64,000 nt of DNA from an uncultured Psychroserpens sp. (GTDB taxonomy: Bacteria > Bacteroidota > Bacteroidia > Flavobacteriales > Flavobacteriaceae), in contig NZ_CANLNS010000001.1 in NCBI RefSeq assembly GCF_947492715.1, forward strand, positions 372,001-436,000, given 5' to 3'. Below are positions 33,692 to 41,991 of the stretch, piece after piece (the first letter of the stretch is position 1; every line of letters begins with the position of its first letter). Made by a program: the position numbers and the translations under genes. The notes beneath the pieces were generated by a model. The model ran no database searches and was not told the origin of the DNA. It saw nothing but the letters and a program-made list of their open reading frames with translations.

Positions 33692-35125
33692 ATGAATTTA
33701 AGTATTTCAGAAGATAAAAAAGCACATATTTTTGACGATTTAAAAACAGCTAACCTGACATTTAATAATATTTATCGTGGTGATAGAGAAGACAGGCAGC
33801 CCATTCATACAGTTTATGGTGGCGCAAATCTTTTTAAGTCTAACACCACTCAGGTTCTGGGTAGTATTGCTTTAAATTCACTATTGCATTATGCTCCTAA
33901 TTTTATCGAATTTGGAAAAGCCTTTAAGTTAAAAGGAAATAAAAAATTGCCTTCAAAGGCTAAAAAGCAAGAAAAACTCATTAAAAAACTAGAAGGATTA
34001 ACGCCAGATGAATTAAAACAACATCCTGCTGGATTTTCATATAGAATCTATCAGAAGGTTATTGCTAAGTTAGAGCGTGAAGGTGTTGAAGATTTCAGAA
34101 TTGATTTTGAAGATGGCTTTGGAAATCGTTCTGATAAAGAAGAAGATGAAACTGCTATTTTTGCAGCTGAGCAAGTCGCACAAGGTATGAAAGACAACAC
34201 GCTTTCGCCATTTATTGGTATACGTATCAAACCATTCACTGAAGAATTAAAACACCGTGGCCAAAGAACACTCGATTTATTCTTAACAACACTACTTACT
34301 AAAACTAACGGAAAACTACCAGATAATTTTGTGGTGATGTTGCCTAAAGTGACTATTCCTGAGCAAATCATAGCCTTAGTTTCCTTTTTTGAAGTTATAG
34401 AGGGTGTTTTTAACTTAGAATCTGGCACTCTAAAAATGGAAATGATGGTAGAAACCACGCAGTCCATTATGGATCATAATGGAACAAATCCGTTATTTAG
34501 ATTTATCGCTGCTAGCAAGGGTAGATGTATTGCCACCCACTTTGGAACTTATGATTACACAGCTTCTAACAATATTACTGCATCTTACCAGGAGATGGAT
34601 CATGACGTTTGTGATTATGCACATTACACCACTAAAGTAGCCTTAGCCCATACAGGAATATGGTTATCTGATGGCGCTACTAACACAATGCCTATTGGAC
34701 CTCATCGTGGTGACTTAAGCGAAGAACAAGAGCAAGAAAACAAAGACGTTGTGCATCGTGCTTGGCTTAAGGGTTATGGACATATTCGTCATTCTCTATA
34801 CAAAGGTTTATACCAAGGTTGGGATTTAAACCCAGCGCAATTACCAATGCGATATACAGCTGTTTATGCCTTTTTTCTAGAAAGCTATGATGATGCCGTT
34901 TTACGTTTAAAAACCTTCGTCGAAAAAGCAGCTCAAGCCACATTAATTGGTGATACATTTGACGATGCAGCGACGGGACAAGGTCTCTTAAATTACTTTT
35001 TAAAGGCTTTAAATAGCGGCGCTATTTCTATAGATGAAGTTTTGGCTACAGGTTTAACTTTAGATGAGATTAGAACGCGATCGTTTGCGAAAATTTTAAA
35101 AGACAGGCGTGCAAAATTGAAGTAA
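33692..35125 (+). CDS. CitE/malate-synthase-like TIM-barrel protein of the purine operon (DUF6986-like)
   Basis: The 477-residue protein has TIM-barrel segments of the HpcH/CitE/malate synthase superfamily: FRIDFEDGFGNRSDKEEDET (acidic metal-site region), FIGIRIKPFTEEL, VVMLPKVTIPEQI, LKMEMMVETTQSIMD and CIATHFGTYDYTASN. The early YRGDREDRQPIHTVYGGANLF is not from standard CitE. I recall similar proteins beside purine catabolism genes in several phyla as an uncharacterised family (DUF6986). It follows uraD-uraH by 15 bp. It could act on glyoxylate or ureidoglycolate, the expected end of this pathway, for which no other enzyme is present. That role is an inference. Confidence 0.7.
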   Translation: MNLSISEDKKAHIFDDLKTANLTFNNIYRGDREDRQPIHTVYGGANLFKSNTTQVLGSIALNSLLHYAPNFIEFGKAFKLKGNKKLPSKAKKQEKLIKKLEGLTPDELKQHPAGFSYRIYQKVIAKLEREGVEDFRIDFEDGFGNRSDKEEDETAIFAAEQVAQGMKDNTLSPFIGIRIKPFTEELKHRGQRTLDLFLTTLLTKTNGKLPDNFVVMLPKVTIPEQIIALVSFFEVIEGVFNLESGTLKMEMMVETTQSIMDHNGTNPLFRFIAASKGRCIATHFGTYDYTASNNITASYQEMDHDVCDYAHYTTKVALAHTGIWLSDGATNTMPIGPHRGDLSEEQEQENKDVVHRAWLKGYGHIRHSLYKGLYQGWDLNPAQLPMRYTAVYAFFLESYDDAVLRLKTFVEKAAQATLIGDTFDDAATGQGLLNYFLKALNSGAISIDEVLATGLTLDEIRTRSFAKILKDRRAKLK

Positions 35126-35132
35126 TATAGTA

Positions 35133-35180
35133 CGAGTGCATTACAAAATGATATTATTACTCATTGTTGTAATGCACTTG
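35133..35180. terminator. Long hairpin between convergent purine and xdhC genes
   Basis: AGTGCATTACAA at 35135-35146 pairs perfectly with TTGTAATGCACT at 35167-35178. After a one-base bulge, AATGA (35147-35151) pairs with TCATT (35161-35165), leaving a 9-base loop. The right arm lies within the end of the xdhC coding sequence. There is no T-run. It probably ends or stabilises the convergent transcripts. Confidence 0.5.
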
Positions 35181-35930
35181 TAATAACTGAGCAGCAACAC
35201 TTATTGCTATTTCTTTAGGTGTATTACCTCCAACTTGTAATCCTATTGGGCACACCACATTACTCATACCTTCTTTTATATTCATATCTTTAATAAGCAT
35301 ATTATTGAAGCGAACACGTTTAGTTTTACTACCTATTAAGCCCAAAAACTTTGTTTTATGTTGCAAAGCCATAGCAATAATCTCAAAATCTATAGAATGA
35401 TCATGTGTTAATATTAATACATAACAATTCTTTCCCCATTTTACTACATCTCTAAACGTCTTGAAATCGTCAATATTAACTTGTTTTAGATGAATACTTT
35501 TATCCAAAGTTGAATGCTCAAACCAATTATGTCGCGAATCAATAAGATGAACTTCAAAAGGTGTATCTACTAATATCTTGGCAATTTCATGTCCAATATG
35601 TCCTGCTCCAAATAAAAATAATTCTGGTGATTGATTCATAGGTTCTATAATAAATTCAACTTTTCCTCCACAGCATTGTTCAAACTCAGGCCCTAAGGTG
35701 TAACTCGATTCGATAATTTTATTCTCGCGTAGAGCATTAATGGCTTCATCGATAGCCAAGAACTCCAATTTCCCACCTCCTATAGTACCATGAACAACAT
35801 TATCCTTGGTAATAATCATTCGAGAACCAACCTCACAAGGTGTTGACCCTAAGCACTTAGTAACGGTTACCAAAGCAATGGGCTCTTGTCGCTCTTTAAA
35901 CACTGATAATAATGCAATCCAGTTCTTCAT
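35157..35930 (-). CDS. xdhC: Second XdhC-family maturation factor
   Basis: The 257-residue protein has the XdhC N-domain (ALVTVTKCLGSTPCEVGSRMII, GTIGGGKLEFLAIDEA, EQCCGGKVEF) and the Rossmann domain (ELFLFGAGHIGHEIAKIL, LTHDHSIDFEI, FLGLIGSKTKRVRF, CPIGLQVGGNTPKEIAISVAAQLL). It is closer to typical bacterial XdhC than the 340-residue paralogue at 17597. It is convergent with the purine operon and probably serves cytosolic XdhAB, while the other serves the exported enzyme. That division is inferred from gene proximity. Confidence 0.9.
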   Translation of the reverse strand: MKNWIALLSVFKERQEPIALVTVTKCLGSTPCEVGSRMIITKDNVVHGTIGGGKLEFLAIDEAINALRENKIIESSYTLGPEFEQCCGGKVEFIIEPMNQSPELFLFGAGHIGHEIAKILVDTPFEVHLIDSRHNWFEHSTLDKSIHLKQVNIDDFKTFRDVVKWGKNCYVLILTHDHSIDFEIIAMALQHKTKFLGLIGSKTKRVRFNNMLIKDMNIKEGMSNVVCPIGLQVGGNTPKEIAISVAAQLLQVHYNNE

Positions 35931-36031
35931 TTTCTAATTAAAAGGAGGCTCTAAAAGTAAGACTTTTTTAGAGTAAACCATATTTAGATGTGGTCTTCAA
36001 AAATAAATTAGCATTCTGCTAAATTTTCTGT

Positions 36032-36039
36032 TAAGTTTG
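36032..36039 (+). promoter_or_regulatory. Candidate -7 element for the arsenosugar operon
   Basis: TAAGTTTG matches TAnnTTTG about 70 bases before the first gene. No TTTG lies at the right distance upstream, so an activator may be needed or the call may be wrong. No obvious ArsR-type palindrome was seen in the 180-bp gap. Confidence 0.3.
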
Positions 36040-36110
36040 ATAATTAATAGCGACTAAAATTCGGCATCTATTTTTAAGTACAGTACAATAACCCTTTGAA
36101 ATTTTATAAC

Positions 36111-36446
36111 ATGTCAAAAACATATTACGATCCAGCAGATTTAAGGAAATTTGGAAAAATCACAGAGTGGAGCGAAGAATTAGGTAATAAATTCTTTGAA
36201 TATTACGGAAAAGTTTTTGAAGAAGGTGCACTCTCAGCTCGCGAAAAGTCTTTGATTGCCCTAGCTGTTGCTCATACAGAGCAATGCCCATATTGTATTG
36301 ACGCCTATACAAAAGATGGCTTGCAAAGAGGTGTTACAAAAGAAGAAATGATGGAAGCCATTCATGTTGGAGCTGCGATTAAAAGTGGCGCAACTCTTGT
36401 ACATGGTGTGCAAATGATGAATAAAGTAAATAAACTAGACGGCTAA
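36111..36446 (+). CDS. AhpD/CMD-like peroxidase-like protein of arsenosugar clusters
   Basis: The 111-residue protein belongs to the carboxymuconolactone decarboxylase/AhpD fold. The redox motif HTEQCPYCIDAYTKDGLQRG carries CxxC and a following acidic residue, and EEMMEAIHVGAAIKSGATLVHG completes the AhpD helix bundle. It lies 6 bp before arsS, a pairing I recall from arsenosugar gene clusters. ATG 36111 (MSKTYYDPADL) is preferred to the TTG at 36096. A thiol-disulfide or peroxidase-like role on arsenic intermediates is inferred. Confidence 0.85.
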   Translation: MSKTYYDPADLRKFGKITEWSEELGNKFFEYYGKVFEEGALSAREKSLIALAVAHTEQCPYCIDAYTKDGLQRGVTKEEMMEAIHVGAAIKSGATLVHGVQMMNKVNKLDG

Positions 36447-36452
36447 TTGCAG

Positions 36453-37517
36453 ATGACGAAATTAAAAACCCAATCCTTAAAAAAGAAAGGAAGCGACCTA
36501 GCGCAAAGTAATAGACAGTTAGAAATTTTGTCTAATGGAATTTTCCAAAATGGAGAGTTACCTACATTTAAAGATAAAATTTCAGAAACAAGTCAGTTTC
36601 CTTTAAAAGCTAAAAAACTTGAAATTTTACAGATTAACGTTGGTTATATGTGTAATCAAGTTTGCGAACATTGTCATGTTGATGCTGGACCAGATCGTAA
36701 AGAAATAATGACGCGTGAGACCATGCAACAATGCTTAAACGTCATAAAAAATTCTGGAGCTCATACTTTAGATTTAACTGGAGGTGCTCCTGAGATGAAC
36801 CCAGATTTTAGATGGTTCGTAGAAGAAGCTGCTAAAGTTGGTATTAAAGATTTTATTGTACGATCTAATTTAACAATCATTCGTGCCAATAAAAAATATT
36901 ACGACTTACCTGATTTCTTTAAAAAACACAATGTTCATGTTGTGAGTTCTATGCCACATTGGACACGTGGAAAAACAGACAAACAACGTGGTGATGGTGT
37001 TTTTGACAAATCGATAAAAGCATTGCAAGAATTAAATGCCGTTGGTTATGGTATGCCTGACAGCGATTTACGACTAGATTTAGTTTATAATCCTTCTGGT
37101 GCATTCTTACCTGGTGACCAAATGGCCATGGAAAAAGATTTCAAAAAAGCCTTAATGGAAGATTTTGGCATTCAATTTCATAATTTATTTGCCATTACGA
37201 ATTTACCTATTTCAAGATTTCTTGATTATTTAATTGCTTCAGAAAACTATGAAGATTATATGTATCAACTTGTTGATGCTTACAACCCTTCAGCTGTTGC
37301 CAATGTTATGTGTACCAATACACTTTCGGTAAGTTGGGATGGTTATTTATATGATTGTGATTTTAATCAAATGCTAGAATTGCCCGTAAATAGTAAGGCC
37401 AAGCATATTTCAGAATTTAACGAAGAATTATTAGAAGGTCGGAACATTGTAATTTCTCAACATTGCTATGGTTGCACTGCTGGTGCAGGAAGTAGCTGTC
37501 AAGGTGTGGTAGCATAA
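36453..37517 (+). CDS. arsS: Arsenosugar biosynthesis radical SAM protein ArsS
   Basis: ArsS adds a 5'-deoxyadenosyl group to dimethylarsinous acid using a radical SAM mechanism. The 354-residue protein has the cluster motif CNQVCEHC near residue 68, DLTGGAPEMNP, and a C-terminal cysteine-rich domain (MCTNTLSVSWDGYLYDCDFNQML, HCYGCTAGAGSSCQGVVA). Both regions are diagnostic of ArsS. ATG 36453 replaces an in-frame TTG at 36447. The arsM gene lies downstream in the same direction. Confidence 0.95.
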   Translation: MTKLKTQSLKKKGSDLAQSNRQLEILSNGIFQNGELPTFKDKISETSQFPLKAKKLEILQINVGYMCNQVCEHCHVDAGPDRKEIMTRETMQQCLNVIKNSGAHTLDLTGGAPEMNPDFRWFVEEAAKVGIKDFIVRSNLTIIRANKKYYDLPDFFKKHNVHVVSSMPHWTRGKTDKQRGDGVFDKSIKALQELNAVGYGMPDSDLRLDLVYNPSGAFLPGDQMAMEKDFKKALMEDFGIQFHNLFAITNLPISRFLDYLIASENYEDYMYQLVDAYNPSAVANVMCTNTLSVSWDGYLYDCDFNQMLELPVNSKAKHISEFNEELLEGRNIVISQHCYGCTAGAGSSCQGVVA

Positions 37518-37520
37518 TAT

Positions 37521-38198
37521 ATGAATACTAAAACAGCCATATTAATCTTTGCAAATACTGCCGAATTTGAAGCCGTTAAAAAACCGTTTCAATCTTCGGA
37601 AACTTTATTTGATGCGCTAAACGCTCAAACATTAAAGATTGTACAGCGCTCTGGCTTACCTTATTTTCATTCTTCTGAAAAAAATCAAGTGGGCTCAACA
37701 TTTGGTGAACGCTTTACCAATGCTATTGAGTCGGTGTATAAAAAGGGATTTGATGCCGTTATTACTATAGGCAACGACACTCCATATTTACAAACAAATC
37801 ACATCTTTCAGGCAGTACATGCCTTAGAGCAAAATGATATAGTTTTAGGTCCTTCAAAAGACGGTGGATTCTACTTAATGGGATTAAAACAATCTCATTA
37901 TAATACCGAGACCTTTTTAAAATTACCATGGCAGACGTCTCGATTACATCGAAGTATTTCAAGATTAGTCCTTTTACAAGACATACAATTGTCTTATTTA
38001 GAAGCCTTGTCAGACATTGATACCGTTTCAGATATAAAAGCTGTAATTGATAATTTCAGAGCTATTTCAGTATGGATTAAGCAGCTTTTGAATACGTATA
38101 TTTCAGTAGAAAAGAAGATCTATAACACTTCAATACATTTTATTTCAATATTAAGTAGAGACACTTATTTTAATAAAGGATCTCCTTATTCATTCTAA
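37521..38198 (+). CDS. DUF2064/TIGR04282-type glycosyltransferase-like protein
   Basis: The 225-residue protein shows the shortened GT-A fold of DUF2064: AILIFANTAEFEAVKK, VITIGNDTPYL (metal-site Asp) and IVLGPSKDGGFYLMGL. It lies 3 bp after arsS. A better-conserved relative is at 39828. The first strand lacks the usual RNPELGKCKTRL-type loop (here AEFEAVKKPF), so its catalytic status is uncertain. It may transfer sugars in arsenosugar assembly or have a binding role. Confidence 0.8.
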   Translation: MNTKTAILIFANTAEFEAVKKPFQSSETLFDALNAQTLKIVQRSGLPYFHSSEKNQVGSTFGERFTNAIESVYKKGFDAVITIGNDTPYLQTNHIFQAVHALEQNDIVLGPSKDGGFYLMGLKQSHYNTETFLKLPWQTSRLHRSISRLVLLQDIQLSYLEALSDIDTVSDIKAVIDNFRAISVWIKQLLNTYISVEKKIYNTSIHFISILSRDTYFNKGSPYSF

Positions 38199-38226
38199 AA
38201 ACATCAAACCTTTTACTTACTAAAAT

Positions 38227-38256
38227 ATCGCTCTTTTTTAACGAAGAAAAAGCGAT
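38227..38256 (+). other. Imperfect hairpin in the leader of arsM
   Basis: ATCGCT-(T-rich)-loop-(A-rich)-AGCGAT forms an imperfect stem in the 113-bp gap before arsM. A smaller hairpin TTGGG/CCCAA (38277-38293) follows. There is no T-run after either. They could be attenuation or RNA-processing sites, and the evidence is weak. Confidence 0.25.
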
Positions 38257-38311
38257 TAAATAATTATAAATACAATTTGGGATTAATACCCAATAAAAAT
38301 ACAATTGAATT

Positions 38312-39280
38312 ATGAGTTACCTAGAAACCACGCACGACGTTTATAAAGAAGCAGCTTTGACTCCAGATGTTGGATTATGTTGTACAACAAACCCTATTTG
38401 GGAATTACCAGGATTAAAAATCCCGAGAATTATGCAAGAAATGAACTATGGTTGTGGTAGTACTGTGCATGCAAGAGATTTATCTAATAACCCAAAAATG
38501 CTCTATGTTGGTGTTGGAGGTGGTATGGAGTTGTTACAATTCTCTTATTTTAATCGACAAAAACATGGGGTAATTGGCGTTGACGTTGTTGATGAAATGT
38601 TAGAAGCCTCACGTGAAAACTTTAAAATTGCCGAAGAACAAAATAGTTGGTTTAAAAGTGAATATGTAGATCTTAAAAAAGGAGATGCCCTTAATCTCCC
38701 TGTAGAAGACAACAGTATTGATGTGGCTGCTCAAAATTGCCTTTTTAATATTTTTAAAGCAGAAGATTTAAAACTAGCCATTGAAGAAATGTATCGTGTA
38801 TTAAAACCTCACGGAAGATTGGTAATGAGCGACCCTACTTGTGAGCAACCAATGAATGAAACACTTAGAAATGACGACCGCTTGCGTGCGTTGTGTTTAA
38901 GTGGAAGCCTTCCTATTGCAGATTATGTAAAAGCGTTAACAGATGTAGGTTTTGGTACTATTGAAATTAGAGCGCGTAAGCCTTATAGAATTTTAAACCC
39001 AGAAGACTATCCAACCGATGAATTAATCTATATAGAATCTATAGAAGTTGCTGCAATTAAAGATCCAATGCCAGAGGATGGCCCTTGCATTTTTACTGGA
39101 AAAGCAGCTATCTATTTTGGTAAAGACGATTATTTCGACGACAAGAAAGGTCATGTTCTTTTAAAGAATCAGCCTTTAGCAATTTGTGATAAAACAGCGT
39201 CTGATCTTGCTAAACTTGGAAGACAAGATATTTTTATTAGTGAGTCTACTTTTCATTACGATGGTGGAGGCTGTTGCTAA
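38312..39280 (+). CDS. arsM: Arsenosugar-type arsenite methyltransferase ArsM
   Basis: ArsM methylates arsenite to mono- and dimethyl forms using SAM. The 322-residue protein has a SAM-binding motif MLYVGVGGGMELLQF, VDVVDEMLEASREN, and MYRVLKPHGRLVMSDP. Cysteines expected for arsenic binding are seen in VGLCCTTNP, MNYGCGSTVH and DPTCEQPM, and a C-terminal GGGCC. The N-terminal CC-TNP-W-LPGLKIP segment is typical of the arsenosugar subfamily rather than stand-alone arsM. Confidence 0.93.
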   Translation: MSYLETTHDVYKEAALTPDVGLCCTTNPIWELPGLKIPRIMQEMNYGCGSTVHARDLSNNPKMLYVGVGGGMELLQFSYFNRQKHGVIGVDVVDEMLEASRENFKIAEEQNSWFKSEYVDLKKGDALNLPVEDNSIDVAAQNCLFNIFKAEDLKLAIEEMYRVLKPHGRLVMSDPTCEQPMNETLRNDDRLRALCLSGSLPIADYVKALTDVGFGTIEIRARKPYRILNPEDYPTDELIYIESIEVAAIKDPMPEDGPCIFTGKAAIYFGKDDYFDDKKGHVLLKNQPLAICDKTASDLAKLGRQDIFISESTFHYDGGGCC

Positions 39281-39322
39281 TTAAATAAACAGAATTTATT
39301 AATTAAAGTAGCTTCGTAATTT

Positions 39323-39835
39323 ATGAAAAAAACATATTTATTTTTCATTGCATTATGTTTCATGATGCCCTTTGTAGGCGCTCAAGAAACTATTGATGAT
39401 TTGTTGAAGCGCTATAACAAAAATAACATCCCGTATATTTCAGTACAAGAATTGGCTATGCCTAAAACCAATGCTATAGTTTTAGATGCAAGAGAACAGG
39501 ATGAGTTTAATGTAAGTCATCTTAAAAATGCTATTTATGTTGGATATGACACATTTAAACTAAGTACAGTTGAAAAGCAAATTCCTAATAAGGATGAAGC
39601 CATAGTTGTGTATTGTACATTGGGTGTAAGGTCTGAAGTTATAGCTAATAAGTTAAAAAAAGCTGGATATACCAACGTGAAAAACCTTTTTGGTGGTATC
39701 ATAGAATGGAAGAACAACAGTTTTGATGTTTACAACACAAAAAATGCCACAACAGATAGTGTACATGTTTGTTCTCCTTTTTGGGGTAAGTGGTTAAAAA
39801 AAGGAAAAAAAGTATATCCGAAAACTAATGACTGA
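39323..39835 (+). CDS. Secreted rhodanese-like protein of the arsenosugar cluster
   Basis: The 170-residue protein has a signal peptide (MKKTYLFFIALCFMMPFVGAQ) and one rhodanese domain, with VLDAREQDEFNVSHLKNAIYVGYD and the persulfide loop VVYCTLGVRSEVIANKLKKAGY. The catalytic Cys is present. It follows arsM by 42 bp and overlaps the next glycosyltransferase gene by 8 bp. It is periplasmic, so it probably handles thiol or arsenic species exported by the pathway; this is inferred. Confidence 0.88.
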   Translation: MKKTYLFFIALCFMMPFVGAQETIDDLLKRYNKNNIPYISVQELAMPKTNAIVLDAREQDEFNVSHLKNAIYVGYDTFKLSTVEKQIPNKDEAIVVYCTLGVRSEVIANKLKKAGYTNVKNLFGGIIEWKNNSFDVYNTKNATTDSVHVCSPFWGKWLKKGKKVYPKTND

Positions 39836-40439
39836 AAGCGCATTAATAATATTTACCAGAAACCCAGAATTAGGCAAATGTAAAACACGATTGGCCAAAA
39901 CATTAGGTGATCAATCGGCTTTGGATATTTATAAATACCTCCTTCAGCATACAGTTAATATTGCTAAAAAAACTGAAGCTGATCGTTATGTTTTTTATTC
40001 TGAGAGCATTAATTACAATGATATTTGGAGTAATGATTTTTTTAACAAAAAACTTCAAAATGGCAGTGATCTTGGTATGCGTATGCTTAATGCTTTTAAT
40101 GAACTTTTAAATTTAGGTTATAAGAAAGTTATTATTATTGGGAGCGATTTATTAGATTTAAACGAACGCGTCATAGCAGAGGCATCATCTGCGTTAGATT
40201 ATCATGACGTGGTTATTGGTCCTGCCGAAGATGGTGGATATTATTTACTAGGCTTAAAAAAAATGTATCCAAAACTCTTTAAAAATAAAGATTGGGGTAC
40301 TGAAACTGTTCGTCAAGACACGCTAAAAGATTTACAAAATGGTAATGTCCATTTACTAAAAGAATTAAATGATATTGATACTTTTGATGATATGAAACAT
40401 TACCATCAACTTAAACAATTTTATAATACTCATGATTAA
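39828..40439 (+). CDS. TIGR04282-type arsenosugar glycosyltransferase-like protein
   Basis: The 203-residue protein matches the DUF2064/TIGR04282 family closely: ALIIFTRNPELGKCKTRLAKTLGD, VIIIGSDLLDL, VVIGPAEDGGYYLLGLKKMYP and NDIDTFDDMK. This is the nucleotide-sugar-binding GT-A-like fold placed with arsS/arsM in many genomes. It overlaps both neighbours by 8 bp. It probably acts in elaborating the arsenoribose to a sugar conjugate. The actual donor is not known. Confidence 0.88.
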   Translation: MTESALIIFTRNPELGKCKTRLAKTLGDQSALDIYKYLLQHTVNIAKKTEADRYVFYSESINYNDIWSNDFFNKKLQNGSDLGMRMLNAFNELLNLGYKKVIIIGSDLLDLNERVIAEASSALDYHDVVIGPAEDGGYYLLGLKKMYPKLFKNKDWGTETVRQDTLKDLQNGNVHLLKELNDIDTFDDMKHYHQLKQFYNTHD

Positions 40440-41244
40440 ATATATTACCGAATCTTCAGATTATTTAAAATCAAAAGGGTTTGACAATCCTGAAATTGGA
40501 ATCATTCTAGGAACAGGTCTTGGATTATTAACCGATGAAATTGATATCATTCAAGAAGTAAGTTATAACCATATACCAAACTTTCCAACAGCCACAGTAG
40601 AATTCCATAAAGGAAAACTAATTTATGGATGGCTCGCAGGAAAAAAGGTTGTTGTAATGCAAGGTCGTTTCCATGTTTATGAAGGCTATTCTCTTCAAGA
40701 TGTTACTTACCCTGTTCGTGTTATGGAAAAACTTGGCATAAAAACCTTGTTAGTTTCTAATGCATCAGGTGCGATTAATTTAGAATTCAAAAAAGGAGAA
40801 TTAATGCTTATTGACGACCACATTAATTTACAGGGAAGTTCTCCATTAGCATTTAAAGGTGTTGAAGAATTAGGTGAACGTTTCGCCGACATGAGTGCAC
40901 CTTACAACCTTGAAATCAACGCAAAGTTTAAAGCGATTGCGACGCATCATAATATTAAACTACACGAAGGTGTTTATGCAAGTGTTGTTGGACCTCAATT
41001 AGAAACAAGAGCCGAGTATCGAATGCTTAAAATTATAGGTGCAGATGCTGTAGGTATGAGTACTGTGCCTGAAATTATAGTCGCCAATCATTTAAATATT
41101 AAAGCAGCAGCAATTTCTGTATTAACTGATGAGTGTGATCCAGATAATCTTAAACCTGTTGATATTGGCGAAATTATTGCCATGGCAGCAAAAGCTGAAC
41201 CCGATATGATTACTCTATTTAAAGCGTTAATTACAGATTTATAA
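40432..41244 (+). CDS. punA: Purine nucleoside phosphorylase (trimeric PNP family)
   Basis: PNP phosphorolyses purine nucleosides to base and ribose 1-phosphate. The 270-residue protein has IGIILGTGLGLLTDEI (phosphate loop), GRFHVYEGYSLQDVTYPVRVM, LLVSNASGAINLEF, VVGPQLETRAEYRML (purine-site Glu) and GADAVGMSTVPEIIVANH. Its place at the end of the arsenosugar operon, overlapping the previous gene, suggests it removes adenine from the 5'-deoxyadenosyl-arsenical made by ArsS. That link is inferred from context and known intermediates. Confidence 0.93.
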   Translation: MIKYITESSDYLKSKGFDNPEIGIILGTGLGLLTDEIDIIQEVSYNHIPNFPTATVEFHKGKLIYGWLAGKKVVVMQGRFHVYEGYSLQDVTYPVRVMEKLGIKTLLVSNASGAINLEFKKGELMLIDDHINLQGSSPLAFKGVEELGERFADMSAPYNLEINAKFKAIATHHNIKLHEGVYASVVGPQLETRAEYRMLKIIGADAVGMSTVPEIIVANHLNIKAAAISVLTDECDPDNLKPVDIGEIIAMAAKAEPDMITLFKALITDL

Positions 41245-41245
41245 T

Positions 41246-41280
41246 AAAAAAAGGCTTTACAAATTGTAAAGCCTTTTTTT
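41246..41280. terminator. Bidirectional rho-independent terminator
   Basis: AAGGCTTTAC and GTAAAGCCTT form a perfect stem with a 5-base loop. It is flanked by an A-run on the left and a T-run on the right, so it terminates both the arsenosugar operon and the convergent DUF4097 operon. Confidence 0.95.
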
Positions 41281-41294
41281 ATTAGGTTTTATTC

Positions 41295-41987
41295 CTATCC
41301 CTTTCGAATATAAATATTTCCAGAAATGGTTTCCATTTCTAAAGGAAGTGTTCCTCCATTTATTTGTTTTGACACTTTATTATGTGCTCCATGATACTTC
41401 TTATCTGTATTAGCTTCAAAATTTAGGTTAGAGTATATGGTTCCTGTAAGTGACTTTGCATTTAATTGTGCCTTATTTACTGTAACATCTAATGCTCCAC
41501 TTATTGTTTTTAAACGCAATTCACCATTATATTTTTTTATGGTGACATCTCCAGAAATTAAATCGGTAACCAAATCACCATCATAATTATCCATATATAC
41601 ACTTCCTGAAATACTTTTAATTTTTAGGTTGATGTTTTTCGGAATTATGACAACATAATTAATCTCTGTAGTACTATTGTAATCATGTCTGTTCTTATCA
41701 TCCCATTTCTTTTTGAAATAATCTCCAAAATCAGAATACAATTTCAATTGCCCAGCCGTATTTTCTGTTTTAATACTGAAAGCGTCATTACCTTTACCGT
41801 CGTCTATAATTACTGAAGCTTTTATTAAAACGTCATCAGTGTTGCCGTGTTCTACTCTTATATCTTGAGCAAACTTAAGGTTAAGATACACATCTTGGTT
41901 TTTTGATAAGCGTTCTTTCGCTTCAACATTTCGTTGCGCATGGAGTGTTGTTACACTCAACAATGCTAGTATAATTAGTTTTTTCAT
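41295..41987 (-). CDS. Secreted DUF4097-like beta-helix protein
   Basis: The 230-residue protein has a signal peptide (MKKLIILALLSVTTLHA). It then shows repeated short strands with Gly/Ser/Thr turns: INLKIKSISGSVYMDNYDGDLVTDLISGDVTIKKYNGELRLKTISGALDVTV. This is the parallel beta-helix pattern of DUF4097/DUF2807 proteins, often called putative adhesins. It is last in an ECF sigma operon, 4 bp after a paralogue. Such proteins are usually cell-envelope components of unknown function. Confidence 0.82.
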   Translation of the reverse strand: MKKLIILALLSVTTLHAQRNVEAKERLSKNQDVYLNLKFAQDIRVEHGNTDDVLIKASVIIDDGKGNDAFSIKTENTAGQLKLYSDFGDYFKKKWDDKNRHDYNSTTEINYVVIIPKNINLKIKSISGSVYMDNYDGDLVTDLISGDVTIKKYNGELRLKTISGALDVTVNKAQLNAKSLTGTIYSNLNFEANTDKKYHGAHNKVSKQINGGTLPLEMETISGNIYIRKG

Positions 41988-41991
41988 TTGA

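Noticed and set aside
34051-34467. 138-codon open frame on the minus strand
   Set aside because: It lies wholly inside the CitE-like gene on the other strand, is Ser/Thr-rich with no domain, and has no start signal.
36447-36452. TTG-initiated extension of arsS, and similar TTG extensions before moeB, uraD-uraH, the CMD-like gene, the 2OG oxygenase and the synthetase
   Set aside because: In each case a nearby ATG gives the family-typical N-terminus and avoids overlap with the preceding gene or operator.
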